22,599 nt of DNA, from the NCBI GenBank assembly GCA_905233805.1, contig CAJOER010000026.1, positions 1 through 22,599 on the forward strand, given 5' to 3'. The notes below the pieces were generated by a model. It saw nothing but the letters and a program-made list of their open reading frames with translations. It was not told the DNA's origin and did no database searches. The stretch comes from an uncultured Eubacterium sp. Lineage in GTDB: Bacteria; Bacillota; Clostridia; Oscillospirales; Acutalibacteraceae. The position numbers were made by a program, and so were the translations under genes. How positions within the stretch are numbered: the first letter of the stretch is position 1; each line of letters begins with the position of its first letter. Shown piece after piece: positions 1 through 6,752 of this stretch.

Positions 1-237
1 ATAAGCGAGCGCCACCGCCACCGCTACGAATTCAATAACGATTACAGACAGACGCTTCAGGAAAAAGGACTGACACTCGGCGGACTGTCCCCCGACGGAA
101 GACTTGTTGAAACGGTTGAACTTTCAGACAGGGATTTCTTTATCGGAGTTCAGTATCACCCCGAATTCAAGAGCAGACCGAACAAGCCTCATCCCCTGTT
201 CAAAGGCTTTATAGGAGCGTCGTTAAAGGAGAAATAA
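1..237 (+). CDS. pyrG: CTP synthase, C-terminal end (partial at left edge)
   Basis: This is the last 78 residues of CTP synthase, the cytosolic enzyme that aminates UTP to CTP using glutamine ammonia. The frame is open from base 1 and stops with TAA at 235-237. Seen directly: the HRHRYEFN stretch near the start, and GVQYHPEF near residue 57, which carries the His and Glu of the class I glutamine amidotransferase triad. The nucleophile Cys and the synthetase domain lie outside the window. The ribosome site of the next gene sits inside its final codons, so the two genes are probably co-transcribed. The family call is secure; the start cannot be seen. Confidence 0.95.
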   Translation: MSERHRHRYEFNNDYRQTLQEKGLTLGGLSPDGRLVETVELSDRDFFIGVQYHPEFKSRPNKPHPLFKGFIGASLKEK

Positions 238-238
238 A

Positions 239-1471
239 ATGCTTAAGCCCAATATGAATTATGCAAATCTGAAGGATTCATATTTGTTCTATAATATTGC
301 TAAAAAAACGGAAGCTTATCTTAATAAAAATGTACTCGTTCAAAAAATTTACCGATTAGGGATAGGCGACGTTTCTTTACCCCTGTGCGGCGCGGTAATA
401 ACCGCGTTGCACGGTGCGGTGGAAGACCAGAGCAATAAAGACAGCTTTATGGGATATATGCCCGAGTGCGGAGCGGATTTTCTGCGCGAGGCGGTTGCTG
501 AGCACTATAAGAAAAAAGGCGTTACGCTTGACACGGACGAGGTTTTCATATCAAGCGGCGCAAGCGACGAGCTCGGCGATATTCTCGATTTATTTGACAA
601 GAGCAGCAGTGCGCTTGTAATTGAGCCTGCATACCCTGCTTACGTTGACGCAAATATTATCGCGGGACGTGAGATAGTTCATTATCACGCAACCGAAGAG
701 GACGGCTTTGCGCCATATCCCGACGATAATTACAAGGCGGATATTATTTATCTCTGTTCACCGAATAACCCGACGGGTGCAGTAATGACAAGGGACAAAC
801 TAAAAGCCTGGGTTGATTTTGCGAACAAATACGGCTGCGTTATACTTTTTGACGCGGCATACGAGGCGTTTATTGAAGAAAGAGATATGCCTCACAGCAT
901 ATTTGAAATTGAGGGCGCAAAAACCTGCGCAATAGAGATATGCTCCCTTTCAAAGACGGCAGGATTTACAGGCACAAGGCTCGGCTACACGGTAATACCG
1001 AAAGCTCTTGAAAGAAACGGTATGAACCTTAACGCTATGTGGGTAAGAAACCGCACGACTAAAACGAACGGCGTTTCTTACGTTATACAAAAAGGCGCTG
1101 CGGCGGTATTCACCGACGAGGGACAAAAGCAGATTAAAGAAAATATTCAGGTATATAAGAATAACGCCAAGGTACTGACCGAGGCGCTTGATAAAATAGG
1201 AATATGGTACTGCGGCGGCAAGAATGCGCCGTATATCTGGCTCAAATGCCCGAACGGTATGTCAAGCTGGGAGTTCTTTGACTACCTGCTTGAAAACATC
1301 CAGGTTGTCGGAACGCCGGGAGTCGGCTTCGGAGAAAACGGCGACGGCTACTTCCGTTTCACAACCTTCGGCGACTCGGAGGATACAAAAATCGCCGCGC
1401 AGAAACTAATCGAACTGCTAAAATTTTTCAAGCCTCTTTATTTTTTTATTACTTTGAAAATTTCTTTTTGA
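239..1471 (+). CDS. dapL: LL-diaminopimelate aminotransferase
   Basis: PLP-dependent fold-type I aminotransferase of 410 residues. DapL converts tetrahydrodipicolinate directly to LL-diaminopimelate for lysine and peptidoglycan synthesis in the cytosol. Family marks seen: the N-terminal NYANLKDSYLF and RLGIGDVSLPL, CSPNNPTGA in the middle, and SLSKTAGFTGTRLGYT, which holds the PLP lysine. The start follows AAAGGAG at 225-231, seven bases before the ATG and only one base after the pyrG stop. The body aligns in feel up to LIELLK; the last ~15 residues (FFKPLYFF and onward) are aromatic and look like translated 3' untranslated sequence. The stop lies 23 bases inside the convergent gene at 1449. 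A generic class I/II aminotransferase is the alternative, but the DapL motifs are good. Confidence 0.9.
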   Translation: MLKPNMNYANLKDSYLFYNIAKKTEAYLNKNVLVQKIYRLGIGDVSLPLCGAVITALHGAVEDQSNKDSFMGYMPECGADFLREAVAEHYKKKGVTLDTDEVFISSGASDELGDILDLFDKSSSALVIEPAYPAYVDANIIAGREIVHYHATEEDGFAPYPDDNYKADIIYLCSPNNPTGAVMTRDKLKAWVDFANKYGCVILFDAAYEAFIEERDMPHSIFEIEGAKTCAIEICSLSKTAGFTGTRLGYTVIPKALERNGMNLNAMWVRNRTTKTNGVSYVIQKGAAAVFTDEGQKQIKENIQVYKNNAKVLTEALDKIGIWYCGGKNAPYIWLKCPNGMSSWEFFDYLLENIQVVGTPGVGFGENGDGYFRFTTFGDSEDTKIAAQKLIELLKFFKPLYFFITLKISF

Positions 1472-1757
1472 ATACGCCCTTCGGGTCCTTGATAATAAGA
1501 ACGATAAGCCAGATAACTATACCGAGTACAACTACTGCAAGACCGAGCAGTGAGTCGTTAAGAATATCCGCAAACTCCTGATTGAAATATTCGGCTTTGA
1601 GTTCGGCATATTCAAACACAAAATCCATAAACCACATGAGCGACGCGCCCCAGTACATAAGAGAGAGCGTACCGATTTTATAATCGTCTCTTTTTTCGGT
1701 AAAATACCAGGCAAGCGTCGATATAACAGCAGCAATAATAGTAATTAATAAAGTCAT
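1449..1757 (-). CDS. conserved small membrane protein, partner of the upstream gene
   Basis: About 102 residues with three likely membrane segments, near residues 2-18, 29-49 and 68-92, and a basic end (DPKGVFKKKF). I recognise it as a recurrent Firmicutes family of unknown function, with WGASLMWFMDFVFEYAEL as its most characteristic stretch. The frame extends upstream to 1814, but ATG at 1757 is the better start: it lies one base after the TAA of the preceding gene (TAATATG), behind a GGAAG site, and gives a membrane segment at the N-terminus. The two genes are therefore translationally coupled and probably act together. Its 3' end overlaps dapL on the other strand by 23 bases, with no obvious terminator between. 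No catalytic motif is visible. Confidence 0.75.
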   Translation of the reverse strand: MTLLITIIAAVISTLAWYFTEKRDDYKIGTLSLMYWGASLMWFMDFVFEYAELKAEYFNQEFADILNDSLLGLAVVVLGIVIWLIVLIIKDPKGVFKKKFSK

Positions 1758-1758
1758 A

Positions 1759-2172
1759 TTACGCTTCCTTCTTTGCCAGTGATTTCTTAATCTTTTTAAC
1801 CTTTGCTTCGGCAACGGCGCAGATAACGCCCCATACAGCAGTTACGGTAACTGCCATAGATACGCCGACGGTTGACATTTCGCTCAGCATTTCAGCCGTA
1901 TCTTCGGGCGACGCCATCGCCGTTAAGAAGGGCGGGAAAGGAACTACCTCTCCGTGCCAGAAATGCTCAAACGCAAGAAGGATTACGCCGCCCCAGAGAA
2001 GTCCCAAAAGCCAGGAAAGTCTCTTTGACCAGGTAATACCGACTTCATTATTTTCAAATTTGTTTTCATTTGCAAGATTGGGAGAAGCAATTTTCTGCTC
2101 CGCCTTTTTTGCTACTAAATATGCTGCGGTAACAACGATTGCCTCAGCACCGGGTACTACAAAACATGCCAT
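1759..2172 (-). CDS. conserved small membrane protein, function unknown
   Basis: 137 residues starting MACFVVPGAEAIVV. There are three probable membrane segments (about 4-20, 52-70 and 98-118), a charged loop after the first, and a Lys-rich C-terminus. The histidine-containing stretch LAFEHFWHGEVVPFPPF between segments two and three resembles, from memory, a conserved signature of an uncharacterised Clostridia family; the His and Glu could bind metal, but that is speculation. The start is well supported by AAAGGAGG seven bases upstream. It is first in a two-gene operon with the gene ending at 1449, behind a promoter at 2213-2241. Function is unknown. Confidence 0.8.
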   Translation of the reverse strand: MACFVVPGAEAIVVTAAYLVAKKAEQKIASPNLANENKFENNEVGITWSKRLSWLLGLLWGGVILLAFEHFWHGEVVPFPPFLTAMASPEDTAEMLSEMSTVGVSMAVTVTAVWGVICAVAEAKVKKIKKSLAKKEA

Positions 2173-2212
2173 ATATTTATCCTCCTTTATTTACAGGCTT
2201 TGCCTAATACTT

Positions 2213-2241
2213 ATTTTACTATATTAAATCAAGAATTGCAA
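2213..2241 (-). promoter_or_regulatory. promoter for the two small membrane proteins
   Basis: On the minus strand a -35-like TTGCAA (2236-2241) and a -10-like TAAAAT (2213-2218) are separated by exactly 17 bases. It sits back to back with the GH5 promoter starting at 2276, so 2173-2338 is a divergent control region. Confidence 0.55.
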
Positions 2242-2275
2242 GAGTTCAGATATAATTTTATTAATAATTTATTTA

Positions 2276-2304
2276 TTGAATTTATATTACTCTTCATTTA
2301 TAAT
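2276..2304 (+). promoter_or_regulatory. promoter for the GH5-GH130 pair
   Basis: TTGAAT (2276-2281), a 17-base spacer and a perfect TATAAT (2299-2304). Transcription would start near 2311, giving a leader of about 28 bases. This placement argues against translation from the in-frame TTG at 2276. Confidence 0.65.
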
Positions 2305-2326
2305 ACAAATTAAGAAAAACATTAAT

Positions 2327-2332
2327 AAGGAG
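2327..2332 (+). promoter_or_regulatory. ribosome binding site that fixes a GTG start
   Basis: AAGGAG lies six bases before GTG at 2339. No ATG is suitably placed. This decides the start of the GH5 gene as GTG. Confidence 0.7.
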
Positions 2333-2338
2333 AACGGT

Positions 2339-3802
2339 GTGGAAAAGATTATTTGTGATAATTTGCGGTTTATTGACAGCAAGGGCAGAACAAGACTCTT
2401 TAACGGAATGAATATCGACGACAAGCTTCTCGACAGCGAGGGGTTCAGATATAATCTTGACGAAGAGTTCTTTAAGGGCTTCTGTTCTTTCGGTCTTGAT
2501 TTTATAAGGCTTGCGGTAACGTGGCAAAATCTTGAACCGAAAATGGGAAAGTATAACGAAAACTATCTCAAATCGCTTGACAGCATTTTTTCTCTTGCGG
2601 AAAAATACGGAGTATATATTCTTCTTGATATGCATCAGGATATATACTCTGCAAACGGCGGAAAATGCGTAGGCGACGGCGCTCCCGAATGGGCGGCTAT
2701 TACAGACGGCGCAAAGCCGAGAATGCCGATTTTTGTATGGGCTGACGGCTACTTTTTCGGAAAGTGGGTGCATAACGCGTTTGACCACTTCTGGAATAAC
2801 GATTATGTAAGAGGCGTAGGCCTTCAGGACCGCTACTGCGATTTATGGAAAATGCTTGCAGAGCGCTATGGTAACTCCCCCGCTCTTTTCGGCTTTGACC
2901 TTATGAACGAGCCGTTCCCGGGTTCACAGAGCAGAAAGATGTTTATTAAACTCGTTTCGAATATTGCAAAGGCGATTCTCTTTAATGAAAAGATTGACCG
3001 TAAAAAGATGGTCACCTCGGTAATAAAAAGAGATACCGCCTCAACACTTAACTGCATTAAGGGCGACGTAATACGTGACGTTATGGTACATATAGACGAC
3101 CTTGAAGCGGACTTTGATATCAATAAATATTCTCCCTTCATGAATAAGACTACTGCGGCAATAAGGGAGGTTACGGATAACGGAATAATCATGATGGAGC
3201 AGTGCTATCTCTGCAACAGCGGAATTAAGCAGTCTGCGCCGCCGATTACCGTAAACGGAGAAAGAGAACCGCTTCAGTGCTTCGGCCCTCACTCATATGA
3301 TATTATGGTTGACACCCCGCTTTATAAATACGCTAATTCAAGCCGTGTAAAGGCGTTCTTTAACGAAATGCACAACACCCAGCTTCGTCTTAACGTTCCC
3401 GTTGTAGTCGGCGAATGGGGCGGTTGCAGCGATAATACGGACACGTCATGGTTCCCGCACGCGTATGAGCTTCTTGATTTCTTTGATGAAAAGCAGTGGA
3501 GCCACGCTTACTGGGACTATCACGGCGACGACCTTGAAAAGCCGATAATGACGCTTCTTTGCAGGACTCACCCCGTTGCGGTTGCGGGCGATATTATCTG
3601 CTACGGCTATGACAGGGATAAGGACGAATTCACGCTTAAATTCAACGCAGACAAAGAGGGCGAAACTCTTATTTACGTTCACAAGCCCTTTACGCTTGAC
3701 GGATATGAATACACCACCGTTGAAAGCTACGATAACGGTTCAAGCCTTATCAGCGTTGATACAAAACCCGGAGAAAGCACAATTAAGATTAATATAAACT
3801 AA
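2339..3802 (+). CDS. glycoside hydrolase family 5, endoglycoceramidase-like, cytoplasmic
   Basis: 487 residues from the GTG start. The TIM-barrel part shows FIRLAVTWQNLEP, LLDMHQDIYS, GDGAPEWA, the acid/base in DLMNEPFPGS (Glu191) and the nucleophile in VVGEWGG (Glu359). MHQD followed by GDGAPEWA is typical of the endoglycoceramidase-like branch of GH5 rather than plain cellulases. About 90 C-terminal residues form a beta-rich extension. There is no signal peptide, so it should act inside the cell on an imported glycoside or glycolipid. It forms an operon with the GH130 gene, whose ribosome site overlaps this stop codon. Substrate is not determined: glycosylceramide, steryl glucoside and mannose-containing glycoside are all possible. 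Confidence 0.85.
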   Translation: MEKIICDNLRFIDSKGRTRLFNGMNIDDKLLDSEGFRYNLDEEFFKGFCSFGLDFIRLAVTWQNLEPKMGKYNENYLKSLDSIFSLAEKYGVYILLDMHQDIYSANGGKCVGDGAPEWAAITDGAKPRMPIFVWADGYFFGKWVHNAFDHFWNNDYVRGVGLQDRYCDLWKMLAERYGNSPALFGFDLMNEPFPGSQSRKMFIKLVSNIAKAILFNEKIDRKKMVTSVIKRDTASTLNCIKGDVIRDVMVHIDDLEADFDINKYSPFMNKTTAAIREVTDNGIIMMEQCYLCNSGIKQSAPPITVNGEREPLQCFGPHSYDIMVDTPLYKYANSSRVKAFFNEMHNTQLRLNVPVVVGEWGGCSDNTDTSWFPHAYELLDFFDEKQWSHAYWDYHGDDLEKPIMTLLCRTHPVAVAGDIICYGYDRDKDEFTLKFNADKEGETLIYVHKPFTLDGYEYTTVESYDNGSSLISVDTKPGESTIKININ

Positions 3803-3814
3803 GGAGAACAGGAT

Positions 3815-4765
3815 ATGGCAAAGATTATAGGACAGAGCATTAAAAACCTCCCCTGGCAGGATAAGCCCGAGGGATATCAGTACCCCGTATGGCGCTACAC
3901 TGACAACCCGATTATCACAAGGGACAATCTCTTTTTCGCAAACAGTATCTTCAATTCTGCGGTTGTACCCTACGGCGACGGCTTTGCAGGAGTATTCCGC
4001 GTTGACGACAGGACGAGATATCATACAATCGTAACGGGATACAGCAAGGACGCGATTAACTGGGAACTTGACGACAAGGTAATCTTTTACGGCTACGACC
4101 CGAGGCTTTGCGAAATCGACGGAAAATACTATCTTACCTGGGTTAATCTTACGCCTCAAGGTACAACGATAGGCGTTGCGGTAACCGAGGATTTCAAAGA
4201 GTGGGAGCAGCTTGAAGACGCTACCTACCCCGTTGCAAGAAACGGCGTACTTTTCCCGAGAAAAATCGGCGGCGAGTATATGCTTCTCGTACGTCCTTGC
4301 GACAGAGGGCACACTCCTTACGGTGATATTTTTATTCAGCGCAGTAAGGATTTAAACTACTGGGGCAATTACAGGTTCGTTATGGAACCCGTAAAGAACT
4401 GGGAAAAGACCAAGATAGGCGCAGGCCCGACTCCCATTGAAACCGACGAGGGCTGGCTCCTTTTCTACCACGGAGTTTTAACAAGCTGCAACGGCTTCAC
4501 TTACAGTATGGGCGCGGCTATTCTTGACAAGGACGAGCCGTGGAAGGTACTTCATCGCGCAGACAGCTTTCTTCTTGCTCCTCACGAGCTTTATGAAACA
4601 GTCGGCGACGTACCCAACGTAGTATTCCCCTGCGCGGCGCTCTGTGACGCAGACACGGGCAGAATTGCTATTTACTACGGCGCAGCCGATACAACCGTTG
4701 CGCTTGCGTTTACAACCGTAGACGAGACGATTGATTATATTCACAAGCACGATATGATTAAATAA
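3815..4765 (+). CDS. glycoside hydrolase family 130, beta-mannoside phosphorylase type
   Basis: 316 residues, a single five-bladed beta-propeller protein of the GH130 type. Members cleave beta-mannosides with phosphate, giving mannose 1-phosphate. Seen: an FRVDDRTRYH stretch near residue 61, YDPRLCEIDGKYY with the probable catalytic Asp95, KIGAGPTPIETDEGW and FYHGV in the C-terminal half, and YYGAADT near the end. The length fits mannooligosaccharide phosphorylases better than the longer mannosylglucose phosphorylases, but the subfamily cannot be set by eye. No signal peptide. The ribosome site AAGGAG (3801-3806) overlaps the GH5 stop, so the two cytosolic enzymes are co-expressed. Hydrolysis instead of phosphorolysis is known for some GH130 members. 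Confidence 0.88.
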   Translation: MAKIIGQSIKNLPWQDKPEGYQYPVWRYTDNPIITRDNLFFANSIFNSAVVPYGDGFAGVFRVDDRTRYHTIVTGYSKDAINWELDDKVIFYGYDPRLCEIDGKYYLTWVNLTPQGTTIGVAVTEDFKEWEQLEDATYPVARNGVLFPRKIGGEYMLLVRPCDRGHTPYGDIFIQRSKDLNYWGNYRFVMEPVKNWEKTKIGAGPTPIETDEGWLLFYHGVLTSCNGFTYSMGAAILDKDEPWKVLHRADSFLLAPHELYETVGDVPNVVFPCAALCDADTGRIAIYYGAADTTVALAFTTVDETIDYIHKHDMIK

Positions 4766-4772
4766 TATAATT

Positions 4773-4802
4773 AAAGACCTCTGTTTAGCAGAGGTCTTTT
4801 TT
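4773..4802 (+). terminator. intrinsic terminator of the GH5-GH130 operon
   Basis: An 11-bp perfect stem (4773-4783 with 4789-4799), loop TTTAG, and a run of six T up to 4802. The convergent acetyltransferase gene uses the same DNA: its TAA stop is in the loop and its last codons form one arm. Confidence 0.9.
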
Positions 4803-5222
4803 CATTTTTATACAGTCGAAGGTATCGTGAATAACCGTTGAGTCTTCAACTTTATATCCGAGTTTTTCATAAAACCCGACCGCGACGTCGCGGCTGTTAA
4901 CAATAACGGTAGTTATTCCGAGTTCAGAAAGCCAGCTTTCCGCCTCTTTAACGGTTTTTGCGCCAAGCCCTTTTCCGCGGTATTCGGGCAGGACTACTAC
5001 TCTTCCTATAACTGCGGTGTTTTCGTCAGTCCGGTACATTCTGCACGTGGCAACGGGAAATTCGTCGTCAAGCAGAACTATATATTTTGTATCGGGCGTG
5101 TCGTGCTCGTCAAATTCTTCTCTCAAGGTTATACCGTGCTGTCTTGCCATACCCTGAATACGCACATAGTAGGCACCCGCCTGCTGATAAGTTTCAGTTG
5201 CTCTTATAGTTTTAATATTCAT
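4785..5222 (-). CDS. GNAT-family N-acetyltransferase
   Basis: 145 residues with the acetyl-CoA binding motif of GNAT enzymes: VVVLPEYRGKGLGAKTV near residue 75 (R-G-K-G-L-G pyrophosphate loop), then a helix and the FYEKLGYKVE element near residue 118. The small size and lack of extra domains suggest a small-molecule or peptide acetyltransferase; the substrate is unknown. ATG at 5222 follows GGAG with six bases between. It starts 16 bases after the second chromate transporter gene and is probably the last gene of that operon. Its stop codon lies in the loop of the terminator at 4773-4802. Confidence 0.88.
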   Translation of the reverse strand: MNIKTIRATETYQQAGAYYVRIQGMARQHGITLREEFDEHDTPDTKYIVLLDDEFPVATCRMYRTDENTAVIGRVVVLPEYRGKGLGAKTVKEAESWLSELGITTVIVNSRDVAVGFYEKLGYKVEDSTVIHDTFDCIKMKKDLC

Positions 5223-5238
5223 ATGATTCTCCGATTTT

Positions 5239-5802
5239 CTATCCTGTATAAAGCGCTACGCCCGCAATGGCGGAAATAACGATTAAAAGTATAGGCGAAA
5301 TGCCTTTTTTCACAACCTTTCTTGAGCCGAAATAGATTACGGCAAGAACCGAGGTAAGCGCAACGGCTTTAATATCAAATGAAATTACGGGCATAAACGT
5401 TATCATATTGTTGACAGCCATATAAACACCCGTTGCAAGAATAAGTCCTGCAATAGCGGGCTTTACACCGTCAAGCGCCGCATTTATATGCTCGTTTTTA
5501 AACGCTTTCTGCATCAGCTTCATAAATACAATAACGATTAAGAAAGCGGGAAGAATCGACGATACGGTTGCAATTACAGCGCCTAATACACCGCCCTGAG
5601 TAGCCCCGACGTAAGTTGCAAGATTTACCATAATCGGGCCGGGCGTGCTTTCGCTAACCGCAATTAAATCCGCGAGGCGCGAATCGTCAAGCCAGCCGTA
5701 TGAAAGCACCGTTTCACGGATAAGCGGAACGGCTGCGTAACCTCCGCCGAAAGAGAACAGACCGACTTTTAAAAATCCGAGAAGAAGTTCAAGATAAATC
5801 AT
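5239..5802 (-). CDS. chromate transporter (CHR family), second half-size subunit
   Basis: 187 residues forming one CHR domain of the short-chain type, with about six membrane segments. Seen: LFSFGGGYAAVPLI near residue 16 and SESTPGPIMVN near residue 49, the two family signatures. Short CHR proteins occur as pairs that together make the inverted-repeat transporter; characterised members export chromate in exchange or with proton movement, but the natural substrate in anaerobic gut bacteria is unknown. Its ATG overlaps the stop of the preceding gene by four bases (ATGA), so the subunits are coupled. A GAGGAGGGG ribosome site lies inside the upstream gene. Confidence 0.9.
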   Translation of the reverse strand: MIYLELLLGFLKVGLFSFGGGYAAVPLIRETVLSYGWLDDSRLADLIAVSESTPGPIMVNLATYVGATQGGVLGAVIATVSSILPAFLIVIVFMKLMQKAFKNEHINAALDGVKPAIAGLILATGVYMAVNNMITFMPVISFDIKAVALTSVLAVIYFGSRKVVKKGISPILLIVISAIAGVALYTG

Positions 5803-6368
5803 TCAGCAGCCCCTCCTCTTCCCTTTTTTACGCGGAAAACGATATAACCGATTGCGCCGGCAACAAGAAGGAGAACAACCGAAGTCAGCTTTACTGCAAA
5901 TATATCAAAAGCGAGCATTGCGGCAAACGAAGCGGCTGTAATAATATACGTGAGTGCGTTTTTATCGAGCTTTGTAAAAAGCCTGATTGCAGAATCGATA
6001 ATAAGAATACCTACTGCAATCTTAATACCCTGAAACGCACCTGCTACCCATTTAATCTCAATAAACCGTTCAAGAAACATGGAAATTGCGTAAATTATGA
6101 TAAACGAGGGGGTAATCATACCGAGCGTGGCAAAGACTGCGCCCAAAACGCCTTTTTGTTTATTGCCGACAAAGGTTGCGCAGTTAATGGCAACAGGGCC
6201 GGGAGTTGACTCTGCAAGTACGGTTATATTGACCATATCCTCTTTGCTTATCCACTTTTTATCCTCAACGCAGGTACGCTCAATAAGCGGGAGCATAGCA
6301 TATCCCCCGCCGAACGTAAATAATCCTATTTTAGCAAAGTTTAAGAATAATTCGAAAAGCATTTTCAT
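5799..6368 (-). CDS. chromate transporter (CHR family), first half-size subunit
   Basis: 189 residues from ATG at 6368. The same family signatures are present: GLFTFGGGYAMLPLIE and AESTPGPVAINCATFVG. The open frame runs further upstream to 6557, but that part is a Lys/Arg/His-rich translation of promoter and intergenic DNA, and the promoter at 6403-6431 lies inside it, so 6368 (or the ATG at 6362) is the start. The ribosome site is weak and purine-rich (AAGAAAG). It forms the obligatory-pair arrangement with the next gene, overlapping it by four bases. Substrate is not established. Confidence 0.88.
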   Translation of the reverse strand: MKMLFELFLNFAKIGLFTFGGGYAMLPLIERTCVEDKKWISKEDMVNITVLAESTPGPVAINCATFVGNKQKGVLGAVFATLGMITPSFIIIYAISMFLERFIEIKWVAGAFQGIKIAVGILIIDSAIRLFTKLDKNALTYIITAASFAAMLAFDIFAVKLTSVVLLLVAGAIGYIVFRVKKGRGGAAE

Positions 6369-6402
6369 AATATGTTTTTCTTTCTTTTCTTGGATTATAT
6401 TC

Positions 6403-6431
6403 ATTATACATAAATGAAATGATATATGCAA
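6403..6431 (-). promoter_or_regulatory. promoter of the chromate transporter operon
   Basis: Minus-strand TTGCAT (6426-6431), 17-base spacer, perfect TATAAT (6403-6408). The spacer and -35 closely match the promoter of the nearby tRNA. Confidence 0.75.
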
Positions 6432-6432
6432 G
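6408..6432 (-). repeat. direct repeat copy A (promoter-like segment)
   Basis: 25 bases nearly identical to 6722-6745: 12 matching bases at one end (ACATAAATGAAA on the plus strand) and 7 at the other (ATGCAAG), with a short variable middle. The two copies bracket the tRNA and the GC-rich stretch. Confidence 0.6.
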
Positions 6433-6439
6433 TGTATCA

Positions 6440-6590
6440 TTTTTGTATATCTGAAACGACTACTTGGCAACTGCGCGGTACAAGGGTCTCTCTTCTCAAC
6501 AACGAAAAGGTCCACCGTACCTTTTCTCCCGCGTCTCACGCCCTTCGGTTGTGACAAGCGGTGTTTCGTTTTGGGCCCCTTCCGGCGACC
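6440..6590. other. GC-rich stretch with no recognised gene
   Basis: About 150 bases, clearly richer in GC than the flanking promoters. It contains an 8-bp hairpin (6504-6511 with 6519-6526, loop CCACCGT). Open frames cross it on both strands but run into the tRNA and have no convincing start. It could be a small RNA or a decayed repeat; I cannot name it. Confidence 0.35.
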
Positions 6591-6635
6591 AAAAAAAGAG
6601 CCTTTCGGCTCTTTTTTTGTGGTACGCCGGAAGGG
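6577..6635. repeat. inverted repeat: mirror copy of the tRNA 3' end across its terminator
   Basis: CCCTTCCGGCG at 6577-6587 is the exact reverse complement of 6625-6635, which is the acceptor and T-stem 3' strand of the tRNA. Pairing continues inward (ACC with the encoded CCA end) and then into the terminator stem, making one nested hairpin of about 26 pairs with small bulges. Confidence 0.8.
6591..6618 (-). terminator. intrinsic terminator after tRNA-Arg
   Basis: A 12-bp stem (6591-6602 with 6607-6618) closed by a four-base loop, GAAA on the minus strand, with a seven-base T tract, starting one base beyond the tRNA CCA end. It is symmetrical enough to work in both directions. Confidence 0.85.
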
Positions 6636-6696
6636 ACTCGAACCCCCGACCTACTGGTTCGTAGCCAGTCACTCTATCCAGCTGAGCTACCGGCGC
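6620..6696 (-). tRNA. tRNA-Arg (anticodon ACG)
   Basis: 77 bases fold as a complete cloverleaf: 7-bp acceptor stem (G1 pairs with U72), D stem GCTC/GAGT, anticodon stem ACTGG/CCAGT with loop CTACGAA (anticodon ACG, read as ICG after A34 deamination), variable AGGTC, and T arm GGGGG-TTCGAGT-CCCTT. The CCA end is encoded. The T stem has two G-U pairs at its base, slightly unusual. It has its own promoter (6716-6744) and terminator. Confidence 0.97.
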
Positions 6697-6715
6697 GTAC
6701 ATTTAATGCTAAAAT

Positions 6716-6744
6716 AATATAACATAAATGAAACTAAAATGCAA
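6716..6744 (-). promoter_or_regulatory. promoter of tRNA-Arg
   Basis: Minus-strand TTGCAT (6739-6744), 17-base spacer, TATATT (6716-6721), with transcription expected near 6709, about a dozen bases before the tRNA 5' end. Confidence 0.7.
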
Positions 6745-6745
6745 G
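6722..6745 (-). repeat. direct repeat copy B (promoter-like segment)
   Basis: Second copy of the segment at 6408-6432, one base shorter in the middle. It includes the -35 and spacer of the tRNA promoter. Confidence 0.6.
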
Positions 6746-6752
6746 ATGTTTT

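Noticed and set aside
2276..2338. TTG start for the GH5 gene, adding 21 residues
   Set aside because: The TTG lies inside the -35 box of the promoter, has no ribosome site, and the added residues are not family-like. GTG 2339 has AAGGAG in place.
6369..6557. Longer start for the first chromate transporter subunit
   Set aside because: The extension covers the promoter and intergenic DNA and shows no transporter homology.
6464..6702. Open frames on both strands over the tRNA, reading RDSNPRPTGS and PVAQLDRVTGYEPVGRGFES
   Set aside because: These are well-known spurious translations of tRNA genes; both frames run through the cloverleaf and its terminator.
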